Origin: Rhodospirillaceae bacterium
GTDB lineage: Bacteria; Pseudomonadota; Alphaproteobacteria; UBA8366; GCA-2717185
Length of the DNA: 27,127 bases
Reading direction: 5' to 3'
Assembly: GCA_002717185.1 (NCBI GenBank)
Contig: PBDC01000074.1
Coordinates: forward strand, 1 to 27,127
Part shown: one piece after another, positions 6,472 to 13,062 of the stretch
Position numbering within the stretch: the first letter of the stretch is position 1
How the letters are laid out: every line of letters starts with the position of its first letter
Position numbers and translations under genes: made by a program
Notes under the pieces: model-generated
Seen by the model: the letters and a program-made list of their open reading frames with translations, nothing else
Told to the model about the DNA's origin: nothing
Databases searched by the model: none

Positions 6472-7248
6472 ATGTCGGACCTTGCGGAACGTCTGTGCCG
6501 GGCGCGGCTCGAAGGCGGCACAGTGCCAATTGAGCCCGCCGAAATTGGCGAAGATTTGGATGCTGCCTACGACCTCCAGCAGCAAGTCTTACAGCATATC
6601 GGCGACGCGTCAGATAGTTGGAAAGTTGGCTCAACCAATGCGGAGGCCCAGGCTGCGCTTGGCACAACCGAACCAGGGGCAGCGCGCGTACCAGCACGGT
6701 TTCGCTTTACTAGCCCAGCTGATGTAGCAATTTTTGCCGTTCACGATGCCAAACTCGAAGCCGAATTCGCCTTTCGCCTAGGCAAAAATTTGCCGCCAAG
6801 AGCCGAAGATTACACCTCCGACGACGTCGCCGCGGCGATAGATGGCGTCGCGCCATCGCTAGAAATCGTTGGCTCACGGCTTTCGGGTGGGCTCACTGGT
6901 TCCGGCCGTGCTGCTGTAACCGCGGATGGCGGCGCAAATATCGCGCTCGTAACTGGTGACTTTATCGCCGAATGGCAAAGGTTTGACCTACCCTCGCACC
7001 AGATGACGGTCACGATCAATGGCGAATTGGGTGCGTCAGGCGAAGGACGGCGTGCGCTCGGCAATCCCTTCAACGTAATGGTCTGGCTCGCCAACAGGCA
7101 ACGCCTGCACGATGGGCTAAGCGCCGGCGAAGTCGCAACAACGGGGACATGCTCAGGCCTGCTCGACCTCGCTGCGGGAGACGTTGTCGTCGCAGACTAC
7201 GGCACGCTCGGCACTGTGCAAGCTACAATGACCAACGCCGAGGCTTAA
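6472..7248 (+). CDS. 2-keto-4-pentenoate hydratase-like protein (FAH superfamily, MhpD-type)
   Basis: Relatives add water to 2-hydroxypenta-2,4-dienoate-type products of aromatic meta-cleavage, or decarboxylate 4-oxalocrotonate. In the 258 residues I see the KVG motif (Lys51), the metal ligands Glu96 and Glu98 in KLEAEFAF, Glu131 in PSLEIVGSRL, and the TGTCSGL loop (224-230), all in the order found in MhpD. I prefer the ATG at 6472, preceded by GAGGA seven bases upstream, over the ATG at 6451, which has no such site. It follows the glycosyltransferase by 29 bases but is functionally unrelated. It converges with the DsbA-like gene, and the two stop codons share the palindrome TTAA (7245-7248). 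Context suggests a lower meta-cleavage-like pathway. Substrate unproven. Confidence 0.88.
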   Translation: MSDLAERLCRARLEGGTVPIEPAEIGEDLDAAYDLQQQVLQHIGDASDSWKVGSTNAEAQAALGTTEPGAARVPARFRFTSPADVAIFAVHDAKLEAEFAFRLGKNLPPRAEDYTSDDVAAAIDGVAPSLEIVGSRLSGGLTGSGRAAVTADGGANIALVTGDFIAEWQRFDLPSHQMTVTINGELGASGEGRRALGNPFNVMVWLANRQRLHDGLSAGEVATTGTCSGLLDLAAGDVVVADYGTLGTVQATMTNAEA

Positions 7249-7814
7249 ACGACACCTGCGGCTGCCAACGCCATATCGAAACGGTCTTGTCCCCAATAGA
7301 GCTCACCCTCAATTATGAGAGTTGGTACGGCAAAAACGCCCACCTGATCCGCTTCCTCCTGAATCGTGGCTAACGCTTGTCCGCCTTCGCCCTGCAGGAA
7401 ACCGACGAACCCTTCGACCGGGCATCCACACCGGTCGAGTTGGATTTTAACGGCGGCAACATCATCCGGCGCCAATTCGCGATTGAAAAAGGCGGCGAAG
7501 GTATTCTCGATATAGGCTTCGACATCGCCGCATTGCTTGGCATAAAGCAATCCGATCTGCGCAACCGATGAGTTATAGACTTCTTTCGGACCCCGGATGG
7601 TCAGCCCCAGTGGTGTCGCGAAACGGCGCACGTCACGATAGACATATCGCGCCCGGTTTCGCCATCCCGGCGCACCAGTCCTGCTGCCAATATCGAGTGT
7701 AAAGGGACGCCAGTCGAACTGCACCCTACCAGCACGTGCAAGCGCCAGGCCACGATGTGCCGCGACGTAGCTATAGGGGCTCTTCAAATCAATATAAAAG
7801 GGTATTGCGATCAT
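7245..7814 (-). CDS. DsbA-like 2-hydroxychromene-2-carboxylate isomerase family protein
   Basis: The 189-residue protein has the thioredoxin-fold/DsbA-insert architecture of kappa-class GST-like isomerases: IPFYIDLKSPYSYVAAHRGL at the N-terminus, where the SPYSY segment binds glutathione in NahD-type isomerases, a helical middle, and the cis-proline region VFAVPTLIIEGELYWGQDR at the C-terminus. There is no CxxC, so it is not a disulfide oxidoreductase. The known member NahD converts 2-hydroxychromene-2-carboxylate to trans-o-hydroxybenzylidenepyruvate in naphthalene breakdown. It is the last gene of a three-gene minus-strand set, and its ATG overlaps the stop of the alpha/beta hydrolase (7811-7814). 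With a hydrolase and a hydratase on either side, an isomerase in an aromatic or quinoid pathway is plausible, as inference. Confidence 0.87.
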   Translation of the reverse strand: MIAIPFYIDLKSPYSYVAAHRGLALARAGRVQFDWRPFTLDIGSRTGAPGWRNRARYVYRDVRRFATPLGLTIRGPKEVYNSSVAQIGLLYAKQCGDVEAYIENTFAAFFNRELAPDDVAAVKIQLDRCGCPVEGFVGFLQGEGGQALATIQEEADQVGVFAVPTLIIEGELYWGQDRFDMALAAAGVV

Positions 7815-8653
7815 GTTCTGATCTCCTCAAGGACAGGCAGGATATGATCGCGGAATAGGCCTGGGTTCTCCGACATCGGGAAATGGCCCATCTCTTCCAT
7901 GATGACCGCTTTCGATCCCTTAATACGAGACGCCGTCGCCTCGGTCCGCTCAGGCGTACAGGAGCTGTCATATTCTCCTGACAGCAGATAAACCGGGCAG
8001 CGCGACGTGTCGATCTGTGCTGCCCGATCGTCGAAATGCCCATCCACCCAATAAAAATATAGGTCACCTTTAAAAATACCCGGACCGCCCTGCATGTAAT
8101 GCCATAATGTCTCATAACGATATTCATCTGGGCTATGCGGTGCGACCTGGCCCGAGACGAATGCAGCGCTCACCATGCCGCCATGGATGTCTGGGCGGTG
8201 AAGCCATTCGGTATCGTAATAAGGCTCCAAACGATCGGCTCCTTCCAGGGCAATTACAGCGCGATACGTCTCGGGATATTTAAGAGCGAGATGCAGCACG
8301 ATACGACCGCCCATCGAACAACCCATGACGACCGGCTTGCTAAGCGCCATGGCATCGCAGAACGTCATCACTGCTTCCATATAAGAGGCAGTGGTCAGTT
8401 GATACTCGGTATCCTGCCATCCGACCGGAGGGTTTGACTTGCCGTGCCAGGGCATATCGAAGGCGAGCACCCGGTAGTGGTCGGTAATCGCGGGATCGCA
8501 CATCAGGTGGCGAAACTGGCGTCCGTCGGATCCCGCAGTATGCAAACAGACCAGCGGGATTCCACTACCGGCTTCCTCGACATAGATCCTTATTGCCTCA
8601 CCAGCGACATTCATCGTGAAGTAGCGGCCAATTATAGGTTCATAATCCGGCAT
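7811..8653 (-). CDS. Alpha/beta hydrolase
   Basis: The 280-residue protein shows a complete alpha/beta-hydrolase triad: nucleophile Ser113 in the elbow GCSMGG, Asp229 in LLSGEYDSSCTP and His257 in MEEMGHFPMSENP. The oxyanion region is HTAGSDGRQF (38-47) and a DMPWHGKS loop follows strand 4. Length and layout fit meta-cleavage-product hydrolases and related C-C or ester hydrolases. A cap region at about residues 140-210 is rich in Tyr and Trp, which suggests an aromatic or bulky substrate. It sits three bases after the small SCP2-like gene and overlaps the DsbA-like gene by four, so the trio is one operon. The reaction is not determined. Confidence 0.9.
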   Translation of the reverse strand: MPDYEPIIGRYFTMNVAGEAIRIYVEEAGSGIPLVCLHTAGSDGRQFRHLMCDPAITDHYRVLAFDMPWHGKSNPPVGWQDTEYQLTTASYMEAVMTFCDAMALSKPVVMGCSMGGRIVLHLALKYPETYRAVIALEGADRLEPYYDTEWLHRPDIHGGMVSAAFVSGQVAPHSPDEYRYETLWHYMQGGPGIFKGDLYFYWVDGHFDDRAAQIDTSRCPVYLLSGEYDSSCTPERTEATASRIKGSKAVIMEEMGHFPMSENPGLFRDHILPVLEEIRT

Positions 8654-8656
8654 CAG

Positions 8657-9025
8657 TTAGGACTCCCCTTGAACTACACGCAACGATGCCAGCACATCCT
8701 TAAAATATTGTAGGTTCTGCATCAGCGGCAGCAGGTCCCCTTCGAAGGTCGCCGCGCCATCTGCTACCATGCTGAAAAGATCGTGCCGGCCACGCCGCGG
8801 CATCGCCTGCCAATGTTCACTCCACGTGTCCCGCGCGGCACGAACGGCGAATACACCGGAGTGAGTTTGCAATCGGCGTTCTTTGACTTCGTCAATCCGG
8901 CCCTCCCGAACACTTACTAAATAGTCGGTCTCACCGATCCCGACCACGAAGTCGAGGGTTACGAACCGGCCGCTCCTCAACAGCGCTTCGTTGCCATTCA
9001 CTTTTTGCGCAATTTTCTCGATCAT
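8657..9025 (-). CDS. Small SCP2-like protein, function unknown
   Basis: The 122-residue protein starts MIEKIAQKVNGNEALLRSG at the ATG at 9025. The open frame extends to 9133, but the extra residues do not look like the family and overlap the divergent RidA gene. The C-terminal half, HDLFSMVADGAATFEGDLLP followed by LMQNLQYFKDVLASLR, has the pattern of sterol-carrier-protein-2-like domains, where a beta strand with GD precedes a helix lining a hydrophobic pocket. It is the first gene of the operon with the alpha/beta hydrolase and the DsbA-like isomerase. It might bind the hydrophobic substrate of the pathway. The assignment is by pattern only; the protein could instead be an unnamed family. 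Confidence 0.7.
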   Translation of the reverse strand: MIEKIAQKVNGNEALLRSGRFVTLDFVVGIGETDYLVSVREGRIDEVKERRLQTHSGVFAVRAARDTWSEHWQAMPRRGRHDLFSMVADGAATFEGDLLPLMQNLQYFKDVLASLRVVQGES

Positions 9026-9104
9026 CACTCTACCCACTTGTCCCCAGCCTTCGGGGCCCTTAGTACTCTGAGTCGGGCTAACGCACCATACAGGGAGGAA
9101 CAGC

Positions 9105-9452
9105 ATGTCCATCAAACGGATCGACACAAACAAGCTGATGAGTAAGGCCGTTGTTCACGGCAACACTGTTTATTTGTCTGGCCTCACAGCCAGCGACCGC
9201 TCTCAGGACGTCAAGGGCCAGTGCCAACAGATCCTTGACGGCATAGACAAGTATCTGGCGGAAGCCGGCACCGATAAGTCTAAACTGCTGTCCGCACAGA
9301 TCTGGCTGACTGACATCGGAACCTGGGCCGACATGAACGAAGTCTGGATCGCCTGGATCGATCCAGAAAATCCACCGGCTCGCGCCACCGTCGAGGCACC
9401 ACTTGCCGCAGAAGACCTGTCGATCGAGATCATGGTCACGGCTGCGATCTAA
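9105..9452 (+). CDS. RidA (YjgF/YER057c/UK114) family protein
   Basis: RidA proteins are small trimeric enamine/imine deaminases, or relatives used in catabolic pathways to hydrolyse reactive intermediates. This 115-residue protein has the usual length and the fold's landmarks: NTVYLSGLTA in the first hairpin, QCQQILDGIDKYLAEAGTD in the first helix, and PPARATVEA with Arg93, the residue that binds the carboxylate in active members. Glu108 in SIEIMV corresponds to the conserved C-terminal Glu. AGGGAGGA lies before the ATG. It is divergent from the SCP2-like gene across 79 bases, so both may share control. A helper for unstable imines in the neighbouring pathway is inference. Confidence 0.92.
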   Translation: MSIKRIDTNKLMSKAVVHGNTVYLSGLTASDRSQDVKGQCQQILDGIDKYLAEAGTDKSKLLSAQIWLTDIGTWADMNEVWIAWIDPENPPARATVEAPLAAEDLSIEIMVTAAI

Positions 9453-9471
9453 TACCGCAGGCATAAATAAG

Positions 9472-9499
9472 AAAAACCCTCTCCCCTAGGGGAGAGGGT
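9472..9499 (-). terminator. Rho-independent terminator, perfect 24-bp palindrome
   Basis: Bases 9476-9499 form a perfect palindrome (ACCCTCTCCCCT and its reverse complement). On the minus strand it is followed by TTTTC, so it should end transcription of the SDR gene at 9608-10528. On the plus strand it follows the RidA gene by about 23 bases but lacks a U run, so it may work only weakly there. CCCTCTCCCC-type dyads also occur as dispersed intergenic repeats in proteobacteria. Confidence 0.75.
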
Positions 9500-9607
9500 A
9501 ATTGCGGTTCCGTTGGCCAGATATGCAAGCTTTGAATCGTCCTTAAAGACGTTCAAGCCCAGGTAAGAGTGAGTATAGGCCAGAGACTTTACTGACTACT
9601 GCCGTCC

Positions 9608-10528
9608 CTATATTGGATCCCAGCTGAAAATATCTTCAGACCGATCTAGTGGGTAGAAGTGCGACTTCATCGCCGGAATTGCGTGCTCAGCAACCGTTTT
9701 CGGTGTCCAGCCTTCCCCGCGATGGACCGACCTCAGCGGCCGTGACTGCCCCATCAAAAAGATCTCATTGTTGCGGACGCCAAAGATCTGTCCCGTAACA
9801 CCCTCCGCTACGTCACTCAAAAGAAAGACACACATCGGCGCAATCTTCTCCGGCGTCATCTCCTTGATCTTGTCTACTCTGGCTCGCAACGCTTCTGTAT
9901 CCTGCGGCATCGAGCCAATCATACGACTCCAGGCAAAAGGGGTGATGCAGTTCGACCGCACGTTGAAGCGCGCCATGTCGAGCGCAATCGACTTCGATAA
10001 ACCTGCGATGCCGAGCTTCGCCGCCGCGTAGTTCGCCTGCCCGAAATTACCGACCAAGCCGGAAGTTGAGGTCATGTGCACGAATGCGCCGGATTCCTGC
10101 GCGCGAAAATGATCGGCCGCCGCACGGCTAACATTGAAGGAGCCTTTCAAATGGACCGAGATGACGGAGTCAAAATCATCTTCCGTCATGCGGTGGAAAA
10201 TCTTGTCACGCAGGATGCCCGCATTGTTGACAACGAGATCGATCTTACCGAACTCGTCCACGGCCTGCTGCACAATCCGATGTGCGCCATCCCAATCAGC
10301 AACGTTGTCATTGTTGGTAACTGCTTCGCCGCCGGCGGCACGAATCTCATTTACGACCTCGAAAGCCGGCCCCGAATCTTCTCCTTCACCAGCGACAGAG
10401 CCGCCCAGATCATTGACGACGACCTTCGCGCCATGGGTCGCCATCATCATCGCGAAGCCACGCCCTATCCCGCGGCCCGCACCGGTTACGACAGCTACCT
10501 TTCCTTCAAGCATCTTTCCTTCTGACAT
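9608..10528 (-). CDS. SDR family oxidoreductase, MFE2-type 3-hydroxyacyl-CoA dehydrogenase-like
   Basis: The 306-residue short-chain dehydrogenase has the NAD-binding motif TGAGRGIG (15-22), NNAG (101-104) and the catalytic Ser154, Tyr167 and Lys171 (YAAAK). After the core the sequence keeps a long C-terminal extension ending in FSWDPI. The GAGRGIGRGFA start, NDLGGSVAGEG, and the 300-residue length resemble the dehydrogenase part of peroxisomal multifunctional enzyme 2 and its bacterial single-domain homologues, which oxidise 3-hydroxyacyl-CoAs of steroid side chains or branched acids. GAGG before the ATG at 10528 supports that start; the ATG at 10513 is possible. It is divergent from the thiolase-like/DUF35 pair, which points to the same acyl-CoA pathway. 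Substrate is inferred. Confidence 0.9.
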   Translation of the reverse strand: MSEGKMLEGKVAVVTGAGRGIGRGFAMMMATHGAKVVVNDLGGSVAGEGEDSGPAFEVVNEIRAAGGEAVTNNDNVADWDGAHRIVQQAVDEFGKIDLVVNNAGILRDKIFHRMTEDDFDSVISVHLKGSFNVSRAAADHFRAQESGAFVHMTSTSGLVGNFGQANYAAAKLGIAGLSKSIALDMARFNVRSNCITPFAWSRMIGSMPQDTEALRARVDKIKEMTPEKIAPMCVFLLSDVAEGVTGQIFGVRNNEIFLMGQSRPLRSVHRGEGWTPKTVAEHAIPAMKSHFYPLDRSEDIFSWDPI

Positions 10529-10610
10529 CTCTCAATACCTCACAAAAATATTCAAACTGGGGCTAACACGGCCTATACAAACCCTTGCCTGCAACCTTAG
10601 TCACGCCGAC

Positions 10611-10685
10611 ATGAACGACGAAGTCATCACATACGAAGTACGGAGCAACATTGCAATCGCTGCACAGGAAGGCCAACTGCCATGA
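10611..10685 (+). pseudogene. 24-codon crotonase-like N-terminal remnant or leader ORF
   Basis: The frame MNDEVITYEVRSNIAIAA (10611 onward) resembles the first strand pair of enoyl-CoA hydratases (a pattern like EVxxYEVRDxIAxITLNRP), but instead of the LNRP core it runs QEGQLP and stops at the TGA that overlaps the ATG of the thiolase-like gene. No ribosome binding site precedes it. The simplest reading is that a crotonase gene was deleted, leaving its start in front of the thiolase-like gene. A chance leader peptide is the alternative. The similarity is short, so confidence is low. Confidence 0.35.
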
Positions 10686-11836
10686 AAAAGAAAGCCGCCA
10701 TCACCGGCGTCGGCAACACCAAAGTCGGTGAAGTCCCGGGCAGCACCTGCATGTCCTTACACACGGAAGCAGCGCTCAATGCTCTCGAAGATGCCGGTCT
10801 TAAATTGGCCGATATCGACGGCGTCATCTGCGCCTACGCGCTAAGTGAGACCTACCCGATGTTGAGCTCAGCCTTCTGCGAATATGTCGGCGCCGAGCCA
10901 AATTTCAACGCCGGGCTTCATGGTGGCGGCGCGACAGGGGCCATGATGGTCATGCAAGCGGCAGCCCTTGTGGAGTCGGGCACTTGTCAGCACGTCCTCT
11001 GTGTTACTGGTGACAACCGGTTAACCGGCATGACCCGCGATAAGACGGTCGCCGCGCTAACCGAGTTCGGCCATCCACAATTCGAACAGCCCTACGGGAT
11101 TTCCATTCCAGCAGCTTACGCCATGGTCGCGCAGCGCTACCTGCACGAAACCGGCTCCACACTGGAACATTTGGCGGCACTGTCAGTCAGTCACCGAGCC
11201 CACGCCGCTATGCATCCGGACGCACACATGACCAAACCGATTACGATGGACGATGTGGCTCATGCGCGGATCATCAGTTCGCCCCTCCGTCTGCTAGATT
11301 GCTGCCTAATCTCAGACGGTGGAGCTGCACTAGTTGTCAGCGCACCGGATGCAGGAGCGGACACGCGAAACGGAGGGGTAACGATCCTCGGATCCGGCCA
11401 GGGCCACACTCACGAGCATATCGTCGCTGCGCCGTCGCTAATCGACTTCGGCTGCAAGACCGCCTCCGCCCGTGCCTTAGGGGCCGCCGGTGTGACAACG
11501 GACGATATCGACGTGGCGGAGATATATGATTCCTTCACCATCACCTTGCTAATCGAGCTGGAATCGATCGGCTTTTATGGCAAGGGCGAGGCTGGTGAGG
11601 CAGCGCTGAAGGGTGAGTTAACCCATGGTGGACGCCTACCCTGCAACACTCATGGCGGGCTGCTGTCTTTCGGCCATTCGGGAGCCGCAGGCGGAATGTT
11701 CCACGTTGTCGAAGCGGTGCGCCAGCTGCGCGGTGAAGCTGACAAGCGCCAAGTGCCCAACGCGGAACTCGCCTTTGTACATGGCGACGGCGGCATACTC
11801 TCCGCACACTGCTCGCTTGTTCTTGGAAGGGCTTGA
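10682..11836 (+). CDS. Thiolase-fold protein (lipid-transfer/Ltp2-like) without the nucleophilic Cys
   Basis: The 384-residue protein belongs to the SCP2-thiolase/nonspecific lipid-transfer branch of the thiolase superfamily. The fold is evident from ITGVGNTKVG, DAGLKLADIDGVI, AEIYDSFTIT (279-288) and HGGLLSFGHSGAAGG (324-338), where His332 fits the thiolase GH-x-x-GA motif. The position of the acyl-accepting cysteine reads NAGLHGGGATG (76-86) with no Cys, so normal thiolysis by an acyl-enzyme is unlikely. Steroid-degrading Ltp2 also lacks this Cys and cleaves by retro-aldol reaction together with a DUF35 partner. AGGAAGG precedes the ATG, which overlaps the stop of a short upstream frame. 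One base separates it from the DUF35 gene. Retro-aldolase activity on an acyl-CoA is inferred. Confidence 0.88.
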   Translation: MKKKAAITGVGNTKVGEVPGSTCMSLHTEAALNALEDAGLKLADIDGVICAYALSETYPMLSSAFCEYVGAEPNFNAGLHGGGATGAMMVMQAAALVESGTCQHVLCVTGDNRLTGMTRDKTVAALTEFGHPQFEQPYGISIPAAYAMVAQRYLHETGSTLEHLAALSVSHRAHAAMHPDAHMTKPITMDDVAHARIISSPLRLLDCCLISDGGAALVVSAPDAGADTRNGGVTILGSGQGHTHEHIVAAPSLIDFGCKTASARALGAAGVTTDDIDVAEIYDSFTITLLIELESIGFYGKGEAGEAALKGELTHGGRLPCNTHGGLLSFGHSGAAGGMFHVVEAVRQLRGEADKRQVPNAELAFVHGDGGILSAHCSLVLGRA

Positions 11837-11837
11837 G

Positions 11838-12248
11838 ATGAAACCAGTACCAACGCCAAACGCCGACACTAAGCCTTTCTGGGATGCTTGCAACGAGGAA
11901 AGGCTAATCGTTCAAACTTGCCAGTCCTGCGGTCATAAACAGTTCTACCCGCGAGCACTGTGCGTGAAGTGCGAAGGCCGAGACCTGGTTTGGCGCGAAG
12001 CGGTGCCAAACGGCACCGTTCACACCTTCACCATCGCGCACCGGGCACCGACCCCTGCATTCAAAGAAGACGCACCCTACCTACTGGCATTGATCGACCT
12101 CGATGATGGCTTCCGTATGATGATGAACATCGTAAACACACCCCACGATGCGATTTCAATAGGCATGCCGGTCCGCATCACATTCGAAGAACGGGACGGG
12201 CAGAAGCTGCCGCAAGCGGAAGGTATAGCGTATCAACGGCACGGGTAG
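11838..12248 (+). CDS. DUF35 OB-fold/zinc-ribbon protein, partner of the thiolase-like protein
   Basis: The 136-residue protein has a four-cysteine zinc ribbon (Cys28, Cys31, Cys42, Cys45: CQSCG and CVKCEG) followed by an OB-fold with GTVHTFTIAHRAP and a YLLALIDLDDGFRMM segment, the pattern of DUF35 proteins (ChsH2 C-terminus, and the DUF35 bridge of archaeal thiolase/HMG-CoA synthase). Such proteins form a stable complex with the adjacent thiolase-fold subunit and help bind the CoA ester. The ATG at 11838 follows the thiolase-like stop by one base, with GGAAGG upstream; longer frames to 11625 lie within the previous gene. The 3' end overlaps the convergent Rap1a-like gene by 16 bases. Confidence 0.92.
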   Translation: MKPVPTPNADTKPFWDACNEERLIVQTCQSCGHKQFYPRALCVKCEGRDLVWREAVPNGTVHTFTIAHRAPTPAFKEDAPYLLALIDLDDGFRMMMNIVNTPHDAISIGMPVRITFEERDGQKLPQAEGIAYQRHG

Positions 12249-12601
12249 GCGTCGTAAAGCGACAGCACGACGATATAGGCGAAATTGTCCTGCGGCTTGG
12301 CGATGTCGGGGTGCCCCTTGCGGACAGCATCGACCGTATCGCTAACCAAACCTATGTCAATTTCATGGTCCTTCGGCCAGCAGATCGGGAAAGTCTTACC
12401 GACTTTTGAATAGAAACGAAGCGTGTCACGGACACCTGCGAGATAGCCGTCATGCAATCCGGACGCGCGGGGCCTGCCACGCTTGGCCTTGGCCTCAATC
12501 TGCTCCCAATTCTGCATAGTAAAATTGTCTTCAGCGAACGCAGACGGAATCGAAAAACTCAACAACGCCAAAAAAACGGCGGAACACAGCAAACGCGGCA
12601 T
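12233..12601 (-). CDS. Secreted Rap1a/Tai-like protein
   Basis: The 122-residue protein has a clear signal peptide (MPRLLCSAVFLALLSFSIPS, cleavage probably after Ala23). The mature part has the pattern of the Rap1a/Tai family: GYLAGVRDTL, a Cys in FPICWP (Cys74), a helix ending GHPDI, and the closing LSLYDAYPC (Cys121); the two cysteines likely form a disulfide. Named members are periplasmic immunity proteins against type VI amidase effectors, but most relatives in alphaproteobacteria have no effector nearby, and none is visible here. It ends inside the convergent DUF35 gene. A role as immunity protein is therefore doubtful; it may be a general periplasmic protein. Confidence 0.75.
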   Translation of the reverse strand: MPRLLCSAVFLALLSFSIPSAFAEDNFTMQNWEQIEAKAKRGRPRASGLHDGYLAGVRDTLRFYSKVGKTFPICWPKDHEIDIGLVSDTVDAVRKGHPDIAKPQDNFAYIVVLSLYDAYPCR

Positions 12602-12700
12602 AGCAGCTCTCTATAATGCAGAAGGGCCGCACAGGCGGGCCTAACTGGAGACTTAATATGCGTTTACCGGCGGCGTAACAGCAAGCAGCAGATGCCTGCC

Positions 12701-12871
12701 TTAGGCGGCCATTGATGCGGAGCTGCGGTTCCGGCAGGTTGGGCACAGGCGGTTACCCCAGCCTTCGCTCTTGAACTTAGTCTGGCAGCTCAGGCACGTG
12801 CGCTTTGCCGGACGATCTTCCTCATGCTTGAAGCTGTAATCTGCTTCGGGCTTCTTTGTATTATTACTCAT
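12701..12871 (-). CDS. 56-residue zinc-ribbon protein
   Basis: A short gene from ATG 12871 to TAA 12701 encodes MSNNTKKPEADYSFKHEEDR, then PAKRTCLSCQ, TKFKSEGWGN and RLCPTCRNRS. Two CxxC pairs 15 residues apart (Cys26, Cys29, Cys43, Cys46) form a rubredoxin-like zinc ribbon, with a charged N-terminal tail. GAGA lies before the ATG. Similar small zinc-ribbon proteins are common in alphaproteobacteria and are uncharacterised; nucleic-acid or protein binding is a guess. It lies upstream of the Rap1a-like gene on the same strand, 99 bases away. The codon pattern and the paired cysteines make it a real gene in my judgement. Confidence 0.75.
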   Translation of the reverse strand: MSNNTKKPEADYSFKHEEDRPAKRTCLSCQTKFKSEGWGNRLCPTCRNRSSASMAA

Positions 12872-12941
12872 TGGAATCTCTCTGTCTGTCTAAGCCGCGT
12901 TTTGTAAACGAACCGCAATCAAATGCAACCGTGGAATATGC

Positions 12942-12957
12942 AAAACAGGCCTGTTTT
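12942..12957. repeat. Perfect 16-bp palindrome between divergent genes
   Basis: AAAACAGGCCTGTTTT lies between the zinc-ribbon gene (minus) and the dehydrogenase operon (plus), 105 bases before the ATG at 13063. It could be an operator. The stem is too AT-rich to be a strong terminator. Confidence 0.4.
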
Positions 12958-12991
12958 TATCGCATAACTATAACAAATAACGAAAAGATGC

Positions 12992-13031
12992 TGTTCTAGG
13001 CTCTCGTGCGTCCAGAGGCTTCGTGTTCTAG
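12992..13031. repeat. Direct repeat TGTTCTAG, copies 32 bases apart
   Basis: TGTTCTAG occurs at 12992-12999 and again at 13024-13031, about three helical turns apart, just upstream of the 13063 operon start. It may be a regulator binding pair. The 8-bp length leaves chance possible. Confidence 0.35.
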
Positions 13032-13062
13032 ACTGCCTCAACGCGAAATGAAAGGAGCGAGC

